5,933 nt of DNA from Deltaproteobacteria bacterium (GCA_030627475.1 DAOURZ010000096.1:1-5933), one strand, 5' to 3'; numbered from the stretch's first letter, positions 1-5,933 are shown. The notes: generated by a model not told the origin, from the sequence alone. Program-made: numbers and translations.

Positions 1-116
1 GGAGCAGGAGTCATATTATAGGCCTGCCCGTCAATTAATTCCCACCGCTCATCATCCGACCAATAAGCATAATCTGCGTAAGTAAACTTTTCTTCTGTTT
101 TTTGAGATAAAGGCAT
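1..116 (-). CDS. Uma2-family (DUF820) protein, N-terminal 38 codons only
   Basis: The 5' end of a gene that runs off the left edge. From the ATG at 116-114 it reads MPLSQKTEEKFTYADY, then AYWSDDERWELIDGQAYNM and TPAP. The pattern YADY...DDERWELIDG.-Y-M-.PAP is the typical N-terminus of Uma2/DUF820 proteins, a PD-(D/E)XK-nuclease-fold family that is numerous in cyanobacteria and some Desulfobacterota and whose cellular role is poorly defined. The catalytic Asp/Glu-Lys region lies outside the window, so activity cannot be judged. An AGGGG ribosome-binding site (126-122) sits 5 nt before the ATG and supports this start. A stronger AAGGAGG (161-155) lies 38 nt before it without a usable ATG, GTG or TTG start at normal spacing. 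The gene follows the PfkB-type kinase on the same strand after 113 nt; no terminator is obvious between them. Confidence 0.8.
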   Translation of the reverse strand, partial: MPLSQKTEEKFTYADYAYWSDDERWELIDGQAYNMTPA

Positions 117-219
117 GGTTGCCCCTTTTTTGTTTGATTGAAAGGCAGAAATAACCTCCTTTATTTTTTGACAGAATAAACCGGATTTTAAGGAACGTGT
201 ACGAAATGCCTTCATTAAG

Positions 220-244
220 AATTCAAAATTTATAATTCAAAATT
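220..244. repeat. 11-bp direct repeat, AATTCAAAATT x2
   Basis: AATTCAAAATT occurs at 220-230 and again at 234-244, separated by TAT, and the second copy is followed by C. The stop codon and last residues (NFEL) of the PfkB-type kinase gene lie within the repeat. This is a short AT-rich tandem repeat, probably formed by slippage; it may have changed the kinase C-terminus by a few residues. No hairpin plus T-run terminator was seen here. Confidence 0.7.
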
Positions 245-1159
245 CGTATTATAACGGCTCCGGAAATCTTCCTGAGTGAACCTATGTTCTTGGGTACCGT
301 GGTGCTCAACTGCAAAACTGGCGCAAGTGGCCCCCATCTTTGCACAAGTTATCAGATCTTTGTCTGTTACCATACCCTTAATCATTCCTGCACGGTAGGC
401 ATCTCCTGCACCTGTTGGATCAGATACAACGTGAGCTTTTGCTGATGGTATTTTTGTTTCCTGGTCCTGAGAATATATTATTGAGCCGTTTTCACCGAGA
501 GTCGTAATAATACATTTTGTCATTTTAAGAAGAGCTGAATTTTCAAGCTCAGTAGCTTTTTTTATCATTTCAAGCTCATAGTCATTTGATATCAGCATTT
601 CGGAATCAATAATTATCTCTTTCATCTGGTTTCCCGACAGCGCCGGGATAGATTGGCCGGGATCAAAAATATAGGGAATGCGGTGTTCTTTGTAAATGCG
701 GCTGTAGTTTATCATATCTTCAATATTACCCGGAGCTATAATTGCTATTGCCTCCTTCCGATTAACTCCGTCAAATTTATAAAGCGAGGAATATTTCATG
801 GCTCCCGGGTTAAAACCCGTAATCTGGTTATCTGATTTGTCTGTTGTAATATAAGCGCCTGCGGTGAATTCTTCCGGAATTTTTCGAATTCCATCTAATG
901 GCAGCTTTTGTTGATGCAGCCAGGTTTCATAGGTATCAAAATCTTTGCCGACAGTTGCCAGAATCAGCGGTTTCTCTTCCAATAAGGAAAGGCTGTAAGC
1001 AATATTACCTGCTGTACCTCCAAATTTCTCGGTAAGACCGTTAACCATAAAACAAACATTTAGAATATGTATTTTTTCAGGTAATATATGATCTTCAAAT
1101 TTTCCAGGGAAATCCATTATACGATCGTAAGCCAATGACCCTGACACAAATATTTTCAT
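230..1159 (-). CDS. PfkB/ribokinase-family kinase, adenosine-kinase-like
   Basis: A 309-aa cytoplasmic ATP-dependent kinase of the ribokinase/PfkB superfamily, which phosphorylates a sugar or nucleoside hydroxyl group. The N-terminal substrate half shows the family signature GGTAGNIAYSLSLL at residues 47-60. An NxxE-type motif (N192, E195) fits Mg/phosphate binding. The C-terminal signature DPTGAGDAYRAG is at 247-258, with the anion hole GAGD and catalytic base D253. Length is normal and every core motif is intact. The N-terminus (GSLAYDRIMDFPGKFEDHIL, residues 7-26) resembles the group often annotated as bacterial adenosine kinase, so a nucleoside substrate is likelier than fructose-6-phosphate; this is inference from resemblance. 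AAGGAG (1172-1167) stands 7 nt before the ATG. The gene starts 20 nt after the stop of a small acidic ORF, so the two are probably co-transcribed. Its last codons fall in a short direct repeat. Confidence 0.93.
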   Translation of the reverse strand: MKIFVSGSLAYDRIMDFPGKFEDHILPEKIHILNVCFMVNGLTEKFGGTAGNIAYSLSLLEEKPLILATVGKDFDTYETWLHQQKLPLDGIRKIPEEFTAGAYITTDKSDNQITGFNPGAMKYSSLYKFDGVNRKEAIAIIAPGNIEDMINYSRIYKEHRIPYIFDPGQSIPALSGNQMKEIIIDSEMLISNDYELEMIKKATELENSALLKMTKCIITTLGENGSIIYSQDQETKIPSAKAHVVSDPTGAGDAYRAGMIKGMVTDKDLITCAKMGATCASFAVEHHGTQEHRFTQEDFRSRYNTNFEL

Positions 1160-1179
1160 ACAACTACTCCTTAATAATA

Positions 1180-1338
1180 CTAATCATCCCATAATTCATC
1201 ATCCCACAAATTATCATACATATCATCCCAACTTACAATATCATTAAAAATATTTTTTAAACCAAATCTGTTATGTGTAGCTTCACAATCAGATTCAAAT
1301 TCATTCCCGTCAAAGTATAATTTGTCAAGATCAGGCAT
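1180..1338 (-). CDS. Small acidic WDD-rich protein, 52 aa, unknown function
   Basis: A short reading frame from ATG (1338-1336) to TAG (1182-1180), too short for most ORF callers. It begins MPDLDKLYFDGNEFESDCE and ends SWDDMYDNLWDDELWDD. It carries 16 Asp/Glu against 3 Lys/Arg. Its last 16 residues contain three WDD units (37-39, 45-47, 50-52). GAGG (1347-1344) lies 5 nt before the ATG, and the stop is 20 nt before the PfkB-type kinase, whose own AAGGAG lies in that gap. These points favour a real translated gene in one operon with the kinase. I do not recognise the family. No signal peptide, membrane helix or Cys metal cluster is seen (one Cys only). A mimic of nucleic acid or a small binding partner of a basic protein is possible from the charge, but this is speculation. 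The alternative is a leader peptide that couples translation to the kinase. Confidence 0.6.
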   Translation of the reverse strand: MPDLDKLYFDGNEFESDCEATHNRFGLKNIFNDIVSWDDMYDNLWDDELWDD

Positions 1339-1548
1339 AGCCACCTCATTTTAGATGAAAAAGCAGGAAGTTTTAACCCGAGTTGAACGCAATTTTTTGC
1401 AAAGAAATGTACCGGAATCTTGATGCTACCCCGCCCAGACGGGAATGCACAAGAGATTGGTGCAGATCAAGCAAAAAATCTCTCAATTCAGGTCTAAGAT
1501 TGAAAATTGAAGGTGAGCAACAAAACAATACTATAACGGAAGTTTTAT

Positions 1549-1717
1549 TTATTCTACGTTTATGTTTATCTGTTCTGGCTTTTTCCTATCAGCTTTCGGC
1601 ACTTTTATTTCAAGTACTCCATTTTTGGAATTTGCCTTACTCGCTGTCAGAAATTTTCCAAAACTTCTTTTTTCAGTAGTAATTTTCTTCCTTGATCTCT
1701 TCAGGAACATGGACGAA
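1549..1717 (-). pseudogene. Hsp20 / alpha-crystallin small heat-shock protein, C-terminal remnant
   Basis: The remains of a small heat-shock chaperone gene, read leftward. The end is well kept: SKNGVLEIKVPKADRKKPEQ followed by ININVE and TAA (1551-1549) matches the conserved (K)NGVLEI.-(L/V)PKA core and C-terminal tail of Hsp20 proteins. Just upstream in the same frame is KRSFGKF, matching the ERS(Y/F)G.F element. About 20 residues normally separate SFGKF from NGVLEI, but only nine are present, so roughly 11 residues have been deleted. Further upstream the homology changes frame: PEEIKEENYY (about 1705-1676), the usual loop before ERSFG, is followed by TGA in that frame, so a frameshift lies near 1670-1676. 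The N-terminal domain and first half of the crystallin domain are missing. The right edge abuts the palindromic repeat, which may have taken part in the disruption. A 63-aa ORF (ATG at 1740) covers the remnant but is unlikely to make a working chaperone. Confidence 0.75.
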
Positions 1718-1741
1718 TTGATTTTCACAAGCAGTCGCATA

Positions 1742-1844
1742 GATTCAGGTCGAATTTGTTCGATCTCAAATCACAGAAGTTAATGAAATAGCGAACTATT
1801 TCAATATGTTTGTGATTTGAAACCGAACAAAGGCGACCTGAATC
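1742..1844. repeat. 103-bp imperfect palindrome (candidate MITE or IS-end remnant)
   Basis: The left arm GATTCAGGTCG (1742-1752) is the exact reverse complement of CGACCTGAATC (1834-1844). Going inward, TTTGTTCG (1755-1762) pairs with CGAACAAA (1824-1831), CAAATCACA (1767-1775) with TGTGATTTG (1811-1819), and TGAAATAG (1784-1791) with CTATTTCA (1796-1803), leaving a 4-nt loop CGAA. In the outer 34 positions of the arm 30 pair. A weaker ungapped match between the arms continues outside the palindrome (to about 1716 and 1871). As RNA it would form a long hairpin; no T-run follows either side, so it is not a standard intrinsic terminator. It resembles a small non-autonomous inverted-repeat element or two head-to-head copies of one repeat unit. 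Confidence 0.88.
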
Positions 1845-2053
1845 CGTGATGCATGGTTGTGGAAGTTGTTTCCTCCGCGTTCTTTATCAAAAGAGAGAGC
1901 TCTCCTTTAATTGTCAGCTAATTATCAACACATTCTTTGCTCTTTTTTTGAATCATTTAAAATCAACTGTCAAGATAAAAATGAAGACAAATTTACAATA
2001 TTGCAAATTATTAGCAAATTTGATTTATGAGTTGTACAATACTTTGAAAGCGT

Positions 2054-2106
2054 GAACAAAATAATTTCCATAAGCAGACGCATAAATTTGGATCGGATTT
2101 GTTCGA
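2054..2106. repeat. Diverged direct copy of the left arm of the palindrome
   Basis: Aligned without gaps at an offset of 343 bp, 1711-1763 and 2054-2106 agree at 41 of 53 positions by hand count. The best kept blocks are AAGCAG.CGCATA and TTTGTTCG. The match fades just after TTTGTTCGA, before the part that would form the inner palindrome, so this is a solo half-unit in the same orientation as the left arm. Three related units (two inverted, one direct) therefore lie within 400 bp, which points to a dispersed repeat family rather than a chance hairpin. Confidence 0.75.
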
Positions 2107-2133
2107 CTGTCAATAGTATTTTAAAATGTACGG

Positions 2134-2162
2134 TTGCACACTTTGCAATTCATTATTATAAA
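2134..2162 (+). promoter_or_regulatory. Tentative sigma-70-type promoter for recD2 operon
   Basis: TTGCAC (2134-2139), a 17-nt spacer, then TATAAA (2157-2162), about 55 nt before the recD2 ATG. The -10 is close to TATAAT; the -35 shares only TTG with the consensus. The -35 overlaps a small inverted repeat, TTGCA-N5-TGCAA (2134-2148), which could be an operator or chance. It is the best-placed candidate in the AT-rich upstream region, but such matches arise easily in AT-rich DNA. Confidence 0.3.
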
Positions 2163-2217
2163 GAACCTGTTTCACATCCGGATCTCTACTCGAAAGTAAG
2201 GAACGTGATAAAAAATT

Positions 2218-4707
2218 ATGCAAACCCTGATACACAAACGGACCGGAATAATCAAAGAATCAATCTGTGGAATTGTGGATCGAGTCACTTATCACAATCC
2301 TGACAGCGGATGGTCTGTTCTTCGCGTTTTACCATTCAATAATCCCTACCAGCAAGAAACGGTTACGGTCCATCAAACAAAAGTGTTTGCCGGAGCAACG
2401 ATGGAGTTTTATGGAGCGTGGACTGTTCATCCTAAATTCGGTCGTCAATTCAAAGCCACGGAAGCTGTTGAGAGAAAGCCCGCAACGATAGCTGCCCTGG
2501 AGAAATACCTGGGCTCAGGTCTTATTAATGGCGTAGGCCCTAAAACTGCAAAGAAAATCGTCAGGCATTTCATGGACAAAACCCTTGAAATATTTGAAAA
2601 GGATATTAAAAGGCTTACCGAGGTTCAGGGCATTGCTCAAAAGAAACTAAAAAGAATCAGTAATGCCTGGTCTGAACATCGGGCTATCAGAAAAGTAATG
2701 ATGTTTCTACAATCCCATGGAATAAGCACCCTTTTTGCTGTCCGTATTTATAAGGAATATGGTGACCATGCCATATCCTATGTGACAGAAGATCCATACC
2801 GGCTATCTAATGATTTTTACGGCATAGGATTTTTTTCGGCCGACAAGGTAGCACTGAGCATCGGTCTTGATATTGATAGCCCTGAAAGAATCGTGGCCGG
2901 CATAAAACATGTTTTGGCTGCAAGCAGAGACTTTGGCCACTGTTACCTGACAGAATCACAAATTCAGGCACAAGTTAACACATTATTAGAACTGGATATT
3001 AGTGATCGTTTATCTGAGTTACTGAAAAAAATGGAGCGGGACAGAGTTGTCATGGTTAGAAAACTCGTAAAGATAGAAGGTTCAACCGAGTTGTGCTATT
3101 ATTCAAGAACTCTTTATTTTGACGAGCTATATGTCGCAAAGAAAATTTCCGGCATGAATAATTCGCCAGACATTGATATTGATAAGGAACGGATAGAGCG
3201 CTGGATTAATTGTTACTGTCAAATGCAGAATATTTCCTTGAGTGATGAACAGGCCGCTGCTGTCAGGGGAATTGTTTGTGAAAGGTTCTCCATTCTGACC
3301 GGTGGTCCCGGCTGCGGCAAAACAACCACTACACTAATGCTTGTTAAATTACTTGAAGCGATGAAACTGAAATCTTTACTTGCTGCTCCTACCGGTCGTG
3401 CGGCTCAACGTATGATGGATGTGATTGGGAAAAAGTCCAAAACAATTCATCGTCTGCTGGAGTGGCAAGTTGGCAAATTTAACAAGAACGAAGAAAACTC
3501 TCTTGACGTTGACTTTCTGATTATTGATGAATGTTCCATGCTGGATATTAATCTGACCGCATCATTGCTCAAGGCTGTTCCAAATCGCAGCCAGGTTCTT
3601 TTCATCGGCGATGCGGATCAACTGCCGTCAGTCGGTGCAGGTAATGTACTTCGGGATATGATCTCATCCGGCACGGTTCCTTGTTTCAGGTTGACAAAAA
3701 TTTTTCGACAGGCACAACAATCCCTCATCATCAAATACGCCCATCAGATCAATAATGGGGAAATACCCTATATTGATTCACCCTTTAAAAAACCTGAACT
3801 ATGGAAGCAAGAAAAAGATTGTCTATTTCTTGACGCCGACGAAGTTACGAAGGAACAGCTCAGTTTTATTGCCAAAGTTAAAAAATACTATAAAATAAAA
3901 ACGGCTGCACTTGATAACGAGCCGGATTCAAACCTTTACGAATTCCGAACAAATGAGCCGTTAATCCCTTATGAAACCGAATTGACAATCCCCAGGAAAT
4001 TTCAACACGTCAGCATTGAAAAGGTATATAAAGCAAAAATCGGAGTCGATGAATTGTTGTCGGTATTAAAAAAAGTTCATCCATGGTCGTCGTTGCATTA
4101 TGGCCTTTCAGCTTCTGATGTGGTCAGAAAACTATATTTGGAATGGATACCGAAATATTTTGGACGTAAAATTGAAATCCAGGTTATTACACCTATGACA
4201 AGGGGAAGTCTGGGTACTGTCAGTTTAAATAATATGATTCAGAAATCTGCCAATCCTCCACAAAAAGGGAAAAGTCAATTACAGGTTGGCGAAAGAATAT
4301 TCAGGGTCGGAGATCGGGTTATTCACAGAAGAAACAATTATGATCTTGGAGTATTTAACGGCGACATTGGTATCATTCGGGAAATCGACAATGAGGAGCT
4401 TACATGTATGGTTTCATTTTTTACGGATAACCGAGAGGTTCGGTATAAGCGTGATGATATTCAGGAATTGAGCCTGGCCTATGCCATTACGATCCATAAG
4501 TCGCAGGGAAGTGAGTTTGAGGCAGTTATTATTCCGGTTCTTACACAACATTTTAAAATGCTGTTTCGGAATCTCATCTACACCGGCCTGACAAGGGCAA
4601 GGAAACTTGTTGTTTTGGTTGGAACTCGTAAGGCGCTGGCTATGTCGGTAAAAAATCAAGACACCAGTCAACGACAGACTTTCTTGCAAAAACTTCTACA
4701 ATCCTAA
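2218..4707 (+). CDS. recD2: RecD2-type ATP-dependent DNA helicase (SF1B) with an insertion
   Basis: An 829-aa 5'-3' DNA helicase of the RecD2 (RecD-like, without RecBC) family, acting in DNA repair and replication-fork maintenance. Order: N-terminal OB-like segment (about 14-85), helix-hairpin-helix region (about 90-215, with GLINGVGPKTAKKIV and EVQGIAQKKL), then the two RecA-like domains. Motifs: Walker A TGGPGCGKTT (361-370, K368), Ia APTGRAAQRM (390-399), II IIDECSML (435-442), III FIGDADQLPSVGAGNVL (462-478), FRQ with R497, IV ITPMTRGSLGT (657-667), V ITIHKSQGSEFEAVIIPV (757-774), VI YTGLTRARKL (788-797). All catalytic residues are present, so it should be active. About 90 residues (541-632) between the III/FRQ part and motif IV exceed the usual RecD2 layout. 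The ATG at 2218 is the only sensible start; its ribosome-binding site is weak (AAGGA 15 nt upstream), suggesting modest expression. The next gene starts 16 nt after the stop. Confidence 0.96.
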   Translation: MQTLIHKRTGIIKESICGIVDRVTYHNPDSGWSVLRVLPFNNPYQQETVTVHQTKVFAGATMEFYGAWTVHPKFGRQFKATEAVERKPATIAALEKYLGSGLINGVGPKTAKKIVRHFMDKTLEIFEKDIKRLTEVQGIAQKKLKRISNAWSEHRAIRKVMMFLQSHGISTLFAVRIYKEYGDHAISYVTEDPYRLSNDFYGIGFFSADKVALSIGLDIDSPERIVAGIKHVLAASRDFGHCYLTESQIQAQVNTLLELDISDRLSELLKKMERDRVVMVRKLVKIEGSTELCYYSRTLYFDELYVAKKISGMNNSPDIDIDKERIERWINCYCQMQNISLSDEQAAAVRGIVCERFSILTGGPGCGKTTTTLMLVKLLEAMKLKSLLAAPTGRAAQRMMDVIGKKSKTIHRLLEWQVGKFNKNEENSLDVDFLIIDECSMLDINLTASLLKAVPNRSQVLFIGDADQLPSVGAGNVLRDMISSGTVPCFRLTKIFRQAQQSLIIKYAHQINNGEIPYIDSPFKKPELWKQEKDCLFLDADEVTKEQLSFIAKVKKYYKIKTAALDNEPDSNLYEFRTNEPLIPYETELTIPRKFQHVSIEKVYKAKIGVDELLSVLKKVHPWSSLHYGLSASDVVRKLYLEWIPKYFGRKIEIQVITPMTRGSLGTVSLNNMIQKSANPPQKGKSQLQVGERIFRVGDRVIHRRNNYDLGVFNGDIGIIREIDNEELTCMVSFFTDNREVRYKRDDIQELSLAYAITIHKSQGSEFEAVIIPVLTQHFKMLFRNLIYTGLTRARKLVVLVGTRKALAMSVKNQDTSQRQTFLQKLLQS

Positions 4708-4723
4708 CCGAAGAGAGGTATTT

Positions 4724-5692
4724 ATGGCAAAATTTATATCTCAAGAGATTATTCATCAAATGGTTGCGCGATGGTCATCCCCTCGTGCGAAGAATTATCG
4801 GTTTAAAATTTTCAAGGATACGTCGGATTTTTTTCGTGTAGAATATGGAAGCGTGGTTGTTCTTGAGGAAAAACCCTTCCTGATCCTGCATAATGCAAAG
4901 GAAGGACGTTTTGGGCTTGATGATGAGGAAAAATTTTGGGTTAAACGATCAGTTGATTTAACCGATGGAAGCAGGAAGATATTAAAGCTTGTTTTTTATG
5001 AAAAGTTTATGGCTAATATTGGAGGCATTGATTTTGAGTGCTTCAGGAGCCCCAAAAAAGAGGCACGCATTTTAAAGCTGGTAGATAATCATAAAAATTT
5101 CATGCATGGATATGCGGTAGAGGATGAAAATGGAAATATTGTCAGAGTATTGGACGTGGTTAATGGAAAACCTCTTCATACTCATTTGCAAAAATTAGAG
5201 TGTGATCACCAGACTTATTTTTATGAGCTGTTTCCCGATATCCTGAGTAAATATCTTGAGTGTATTAAGGCTATTAAATTTCTACACGAAAATGGTGAAA
5301 AACACGGCGATATTCGCAGGGATCATATTTTCGTTGACAGGGATAACAAAGATTTCCGTTGGATAGATTTTGATTATAATTATCGACAAAGAGAGAATAT
5401 ATATAGTTATGATCTCTTTGGTCTGGGTAATATCTTAATATTTCTGACAGGAATGGGCGATGTAATGATGACTGATCTTAAAAAACAAGATCATCCTGCT
5501 TTAAATCTGCTGACATATGATGATGTTAATATTGTTTTTCACAATCGTGTGGCAAATTTAAAAAAGGTTTATCCCTACATACCTGAAACCCTTAACCGTG
5601 CCCTTATGCATTTTTCAAGTGGCGCCAACTGGTTTTATGATAACACCAGCCAGTTGCTGGAAGATTTGGAAGAGTTCATACAAACACAATGA
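4724..5692 (+). CDS. Divergent serine/threonine protein-kinase-like protein
   Basis: A 322-aa soluble protein with a protein-kinase fold. Likely beta-3 lysine K88 (KILKLVFYE), helix-C glutamate E113 (KKEARIL), and catalytic loop HGDIRRDHIF (194-203) with catalytic D196 in place of HRDxKxxN; H201 stands where Asn is usual. The metal-binding segment is WIDFDYN (213-219), so DFG is replaced by DFD with D215. A helix-F aspartate is at D230 (YSYDLFGLGNIL). No glycine-rich P-loop is clear at the N-terminus, and the first 80 residues are atypical. The key Lys, Glu and two Asp are kept, so catalysis is plausible, but the substrate may be a small molecule (aminoglycoside or choline kinase fold) rather than protein. 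GAGAGG stands 5 nt before the ATG. It lies 16 nt after recD2 and 23 nt before a UspA-family gene, an apparent operon. No transmembrane segment is seen. Confidence 0.82.
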   Translation: MAKFISQEIIHQMVARWSSPRAKNYRFKIFKDTSDFFRVEYGSVVVLEEKPFLILHNAKEGRFGLDDEEKFWVKRSVDLTDGSRKILKLVFYEKFMANIGGIDFECFRSPKKEARILKLVDNHKNFMHGYAVEDENGNIVRVLDVVNGKPLHTHLQKLECDHQTYFYELFPDILSKYLECIKAIKFLHENGEKHGDIRRDHIFVDRDNKDFRWIDFDYNYRQRENIYSYDLFGLGNILIFLTGMGDVMMTDLKKQDHPALNLLTYDDVNIVFHNRVANLKKVYPYIPETLNRALMHFSSGANWFYDNTSQLLEDLEEFIQTQ

Positions 5693-5715
5693 GACCTTGA
5701 TAAGGAGGAAAAATC

Positions 5716-5933
5716 ATGAATAACGAGCTTGTTTTTAACAAGAACATTCTTATTGCAGTTGATGAGTCAGAAAACGCTCGTCGTGCGGTTTTATATGTAG
5801 CTCAACTCCTGGAGGGCGCTGCGGGCTTTAGTGTTACTATCCTGCATGTAATTCATGAACCGGAAGAAGATTATTTTCCTGCAATTGATGAAAAAGAGAA
5901 ATGGCTCAGTCAGTATAAAAAGAAAGTTGATAA
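5716..5933 (+). CDS. UspA-family universal stress protein, N-terminal part
   Basis: The first 72 codons of a gene cut by the right edge. The start NKNILIAVDESENARRAVLY (residues 8-27) is the classic Usp first strand and helix, with the early Asp (D16) that contacts nucleotide in ATP-binding members; VTILHVIHEPEEDYFP is the second strand and following loop. Usp proteins are small cytoplasmic alpha/beta proteins, often dimeric, made under starvation, oxidative or DNA-damage stress. The ATP-binding GxxGxxxxx(S/T) motif lies beyond the window, so the ATP-binding class cannot be assigned. AAGGAGG (5702-5708) with a 7-nt spacer is the strongest ribosome-binding site in the window and fixes the ATG at 5716; it suggests higher output than recD2. 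It follows the kinase-like gene by 23 nt, so the two are probably translated from one message. Confidence 0.92.
   Translation, partial: MNNELVFNKNILIAVDESENARRAVLYVAQLLEGAAGFSVTILHVIHEPEEDYFPAIDEKEKWLSQYKKKVD

Larger units (their letters stand above)
1718..2217. other. Gene-free stretch with repeats between divergent transcription units
   Basis: About 500 nt without a convincing gene on either strand. Reading frames of 60-80 codons exist on the plus strand, but they lack recognisable domains and good ribosome-binding sites, and one overlaps recD2 out of frame. The stretch contains a large palindrome (1742-1844), a half copy of the same repeat (about 2054-2106), a 10-bp perfect palindrome GAGAGCTCTC (1895-1904), and AT-rich DNA at about 1905-2060. 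It separates the leftward Hsp20 remnant and small ORF-pfkB pair from the rightward recD2 operon, so promoters for both directions would be expected in or near it. Confidence 0.6.

Noticed and set aside
1427..1463. Short hairpins (CCCG-N6-CGGG and TGCAC-N9-GTGCA) upstream of the small ORF
   Set aside because: Stems of only 4-5 bp, no T-run and no recognisable riboswitch or RNA-gene layout; nothing else supportable in 1339-1548.
1383..1783. Plus-strand ORFs of 98 and 73 codons
   Set aside because: They run antisense across the Hsp20 remnant, have no recognisable domain, and lie in a degraded region. Their hydrophobic stretches come from the reverse complement of Lys/Glu-rich Hsp20 codons.
1742..1844. 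Integron attC site
   Set aside because: The palindrome size would fit, but the GTTRRRY and RYYYAAC core sites are absent at its ends, there is no integrase, and the flanking genes are not cassette-like.
1742..1844. Intrinsic terminator
   Set aside because: The stem is far longer than usual and no T-run follows on either strand.
189..2207. Shared 11-mer TAAGGAACGTG at 189-199 and 2197-2207
   Set aside because: A few chance 11-mer pairs are expected in 6 kb, the flanks do not match, and the two sites have no common context.
1846..2303. Plus-strand ORFs of 69 and 83 codons before recD2
   Set aside because: No known motif, no convincing ribosome-binding site, composition like the AT-rich spacer; the second overlaps the recD2 start out of frame and includes the repeat copy.
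4414..4689. Minus-strand 91-codon ORF inside recD2
   Set aside because: Antisense shadow of conserved helicase motifs V and VI.

Overview
The window is AT-rich bacterial DNA with compact coding blocks on both strands, clear Shine-Dalgarno sequences and no RNA genes or CRISPR. The gene set (a RecD2-type helicase, a ribokinase-family kinase of the adenosine-kinase-like type, a Uma2-family protein, a degraded small heat-shock protein, and a protein-kinase-like protein followed by a universal stress protein) suggests an environmental anaerobe, most likely Desulfobacterota (sulfate-reducer-like). This placement is an inference from how the proteins look, not a database result.

Left block (1-1338, minus strand). 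Read in the direction of transcription, a 52-residue, very acidic, WDD-rich small ORF (1338-1180) is followed 20 nt later by a 309-aa PfkB-family kinase (1159-230). After a 113-nt gap comes the start of a Uma2-family (DUF820) protein that runs off the left edge (116-1). The small ORF and the kinase look co-transcribed.

Middle block (1339-2217). This stretch has no intact gene. It holds the frameshifted, internally deleted C-terminal part of an Hsp20/alpha-crystallin gene (minus strand). Next to it is a 103-bp imperfect palindrome (1742-1844), and a third, half-length copy of the same repeat lies about 340 bp to the right (about 2054-2106). Together they look like a graveyard or insertion zone between two divergent transcription units: pfkB leftward, recD2 rightward. 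A tentative promoter for the rightward unit is at 2134-2162.

Right block (2218-5933, plus strand). Three genes are packed as an apparent operon: recD2 (829 aa, with about 90 extra residues between helicase motifs III and IV), a 322-aa divergent protein-kinase-fold protein (16-nt gap), and a UspA-family universal stress protein (23-nt gap) cut by the right edge. Spacing and ribosome-binding sites support co-expression, and the content (DNA repair helicase, kinase, universal stress protein) suggests a stress or DNA-damage response role. I found no convincing wholly new defence or mobile system. The best second-look items are the palindromic repeat family, the WDD micro-ORF, the enlarged RecD2, and the kinase-Usp pairing.
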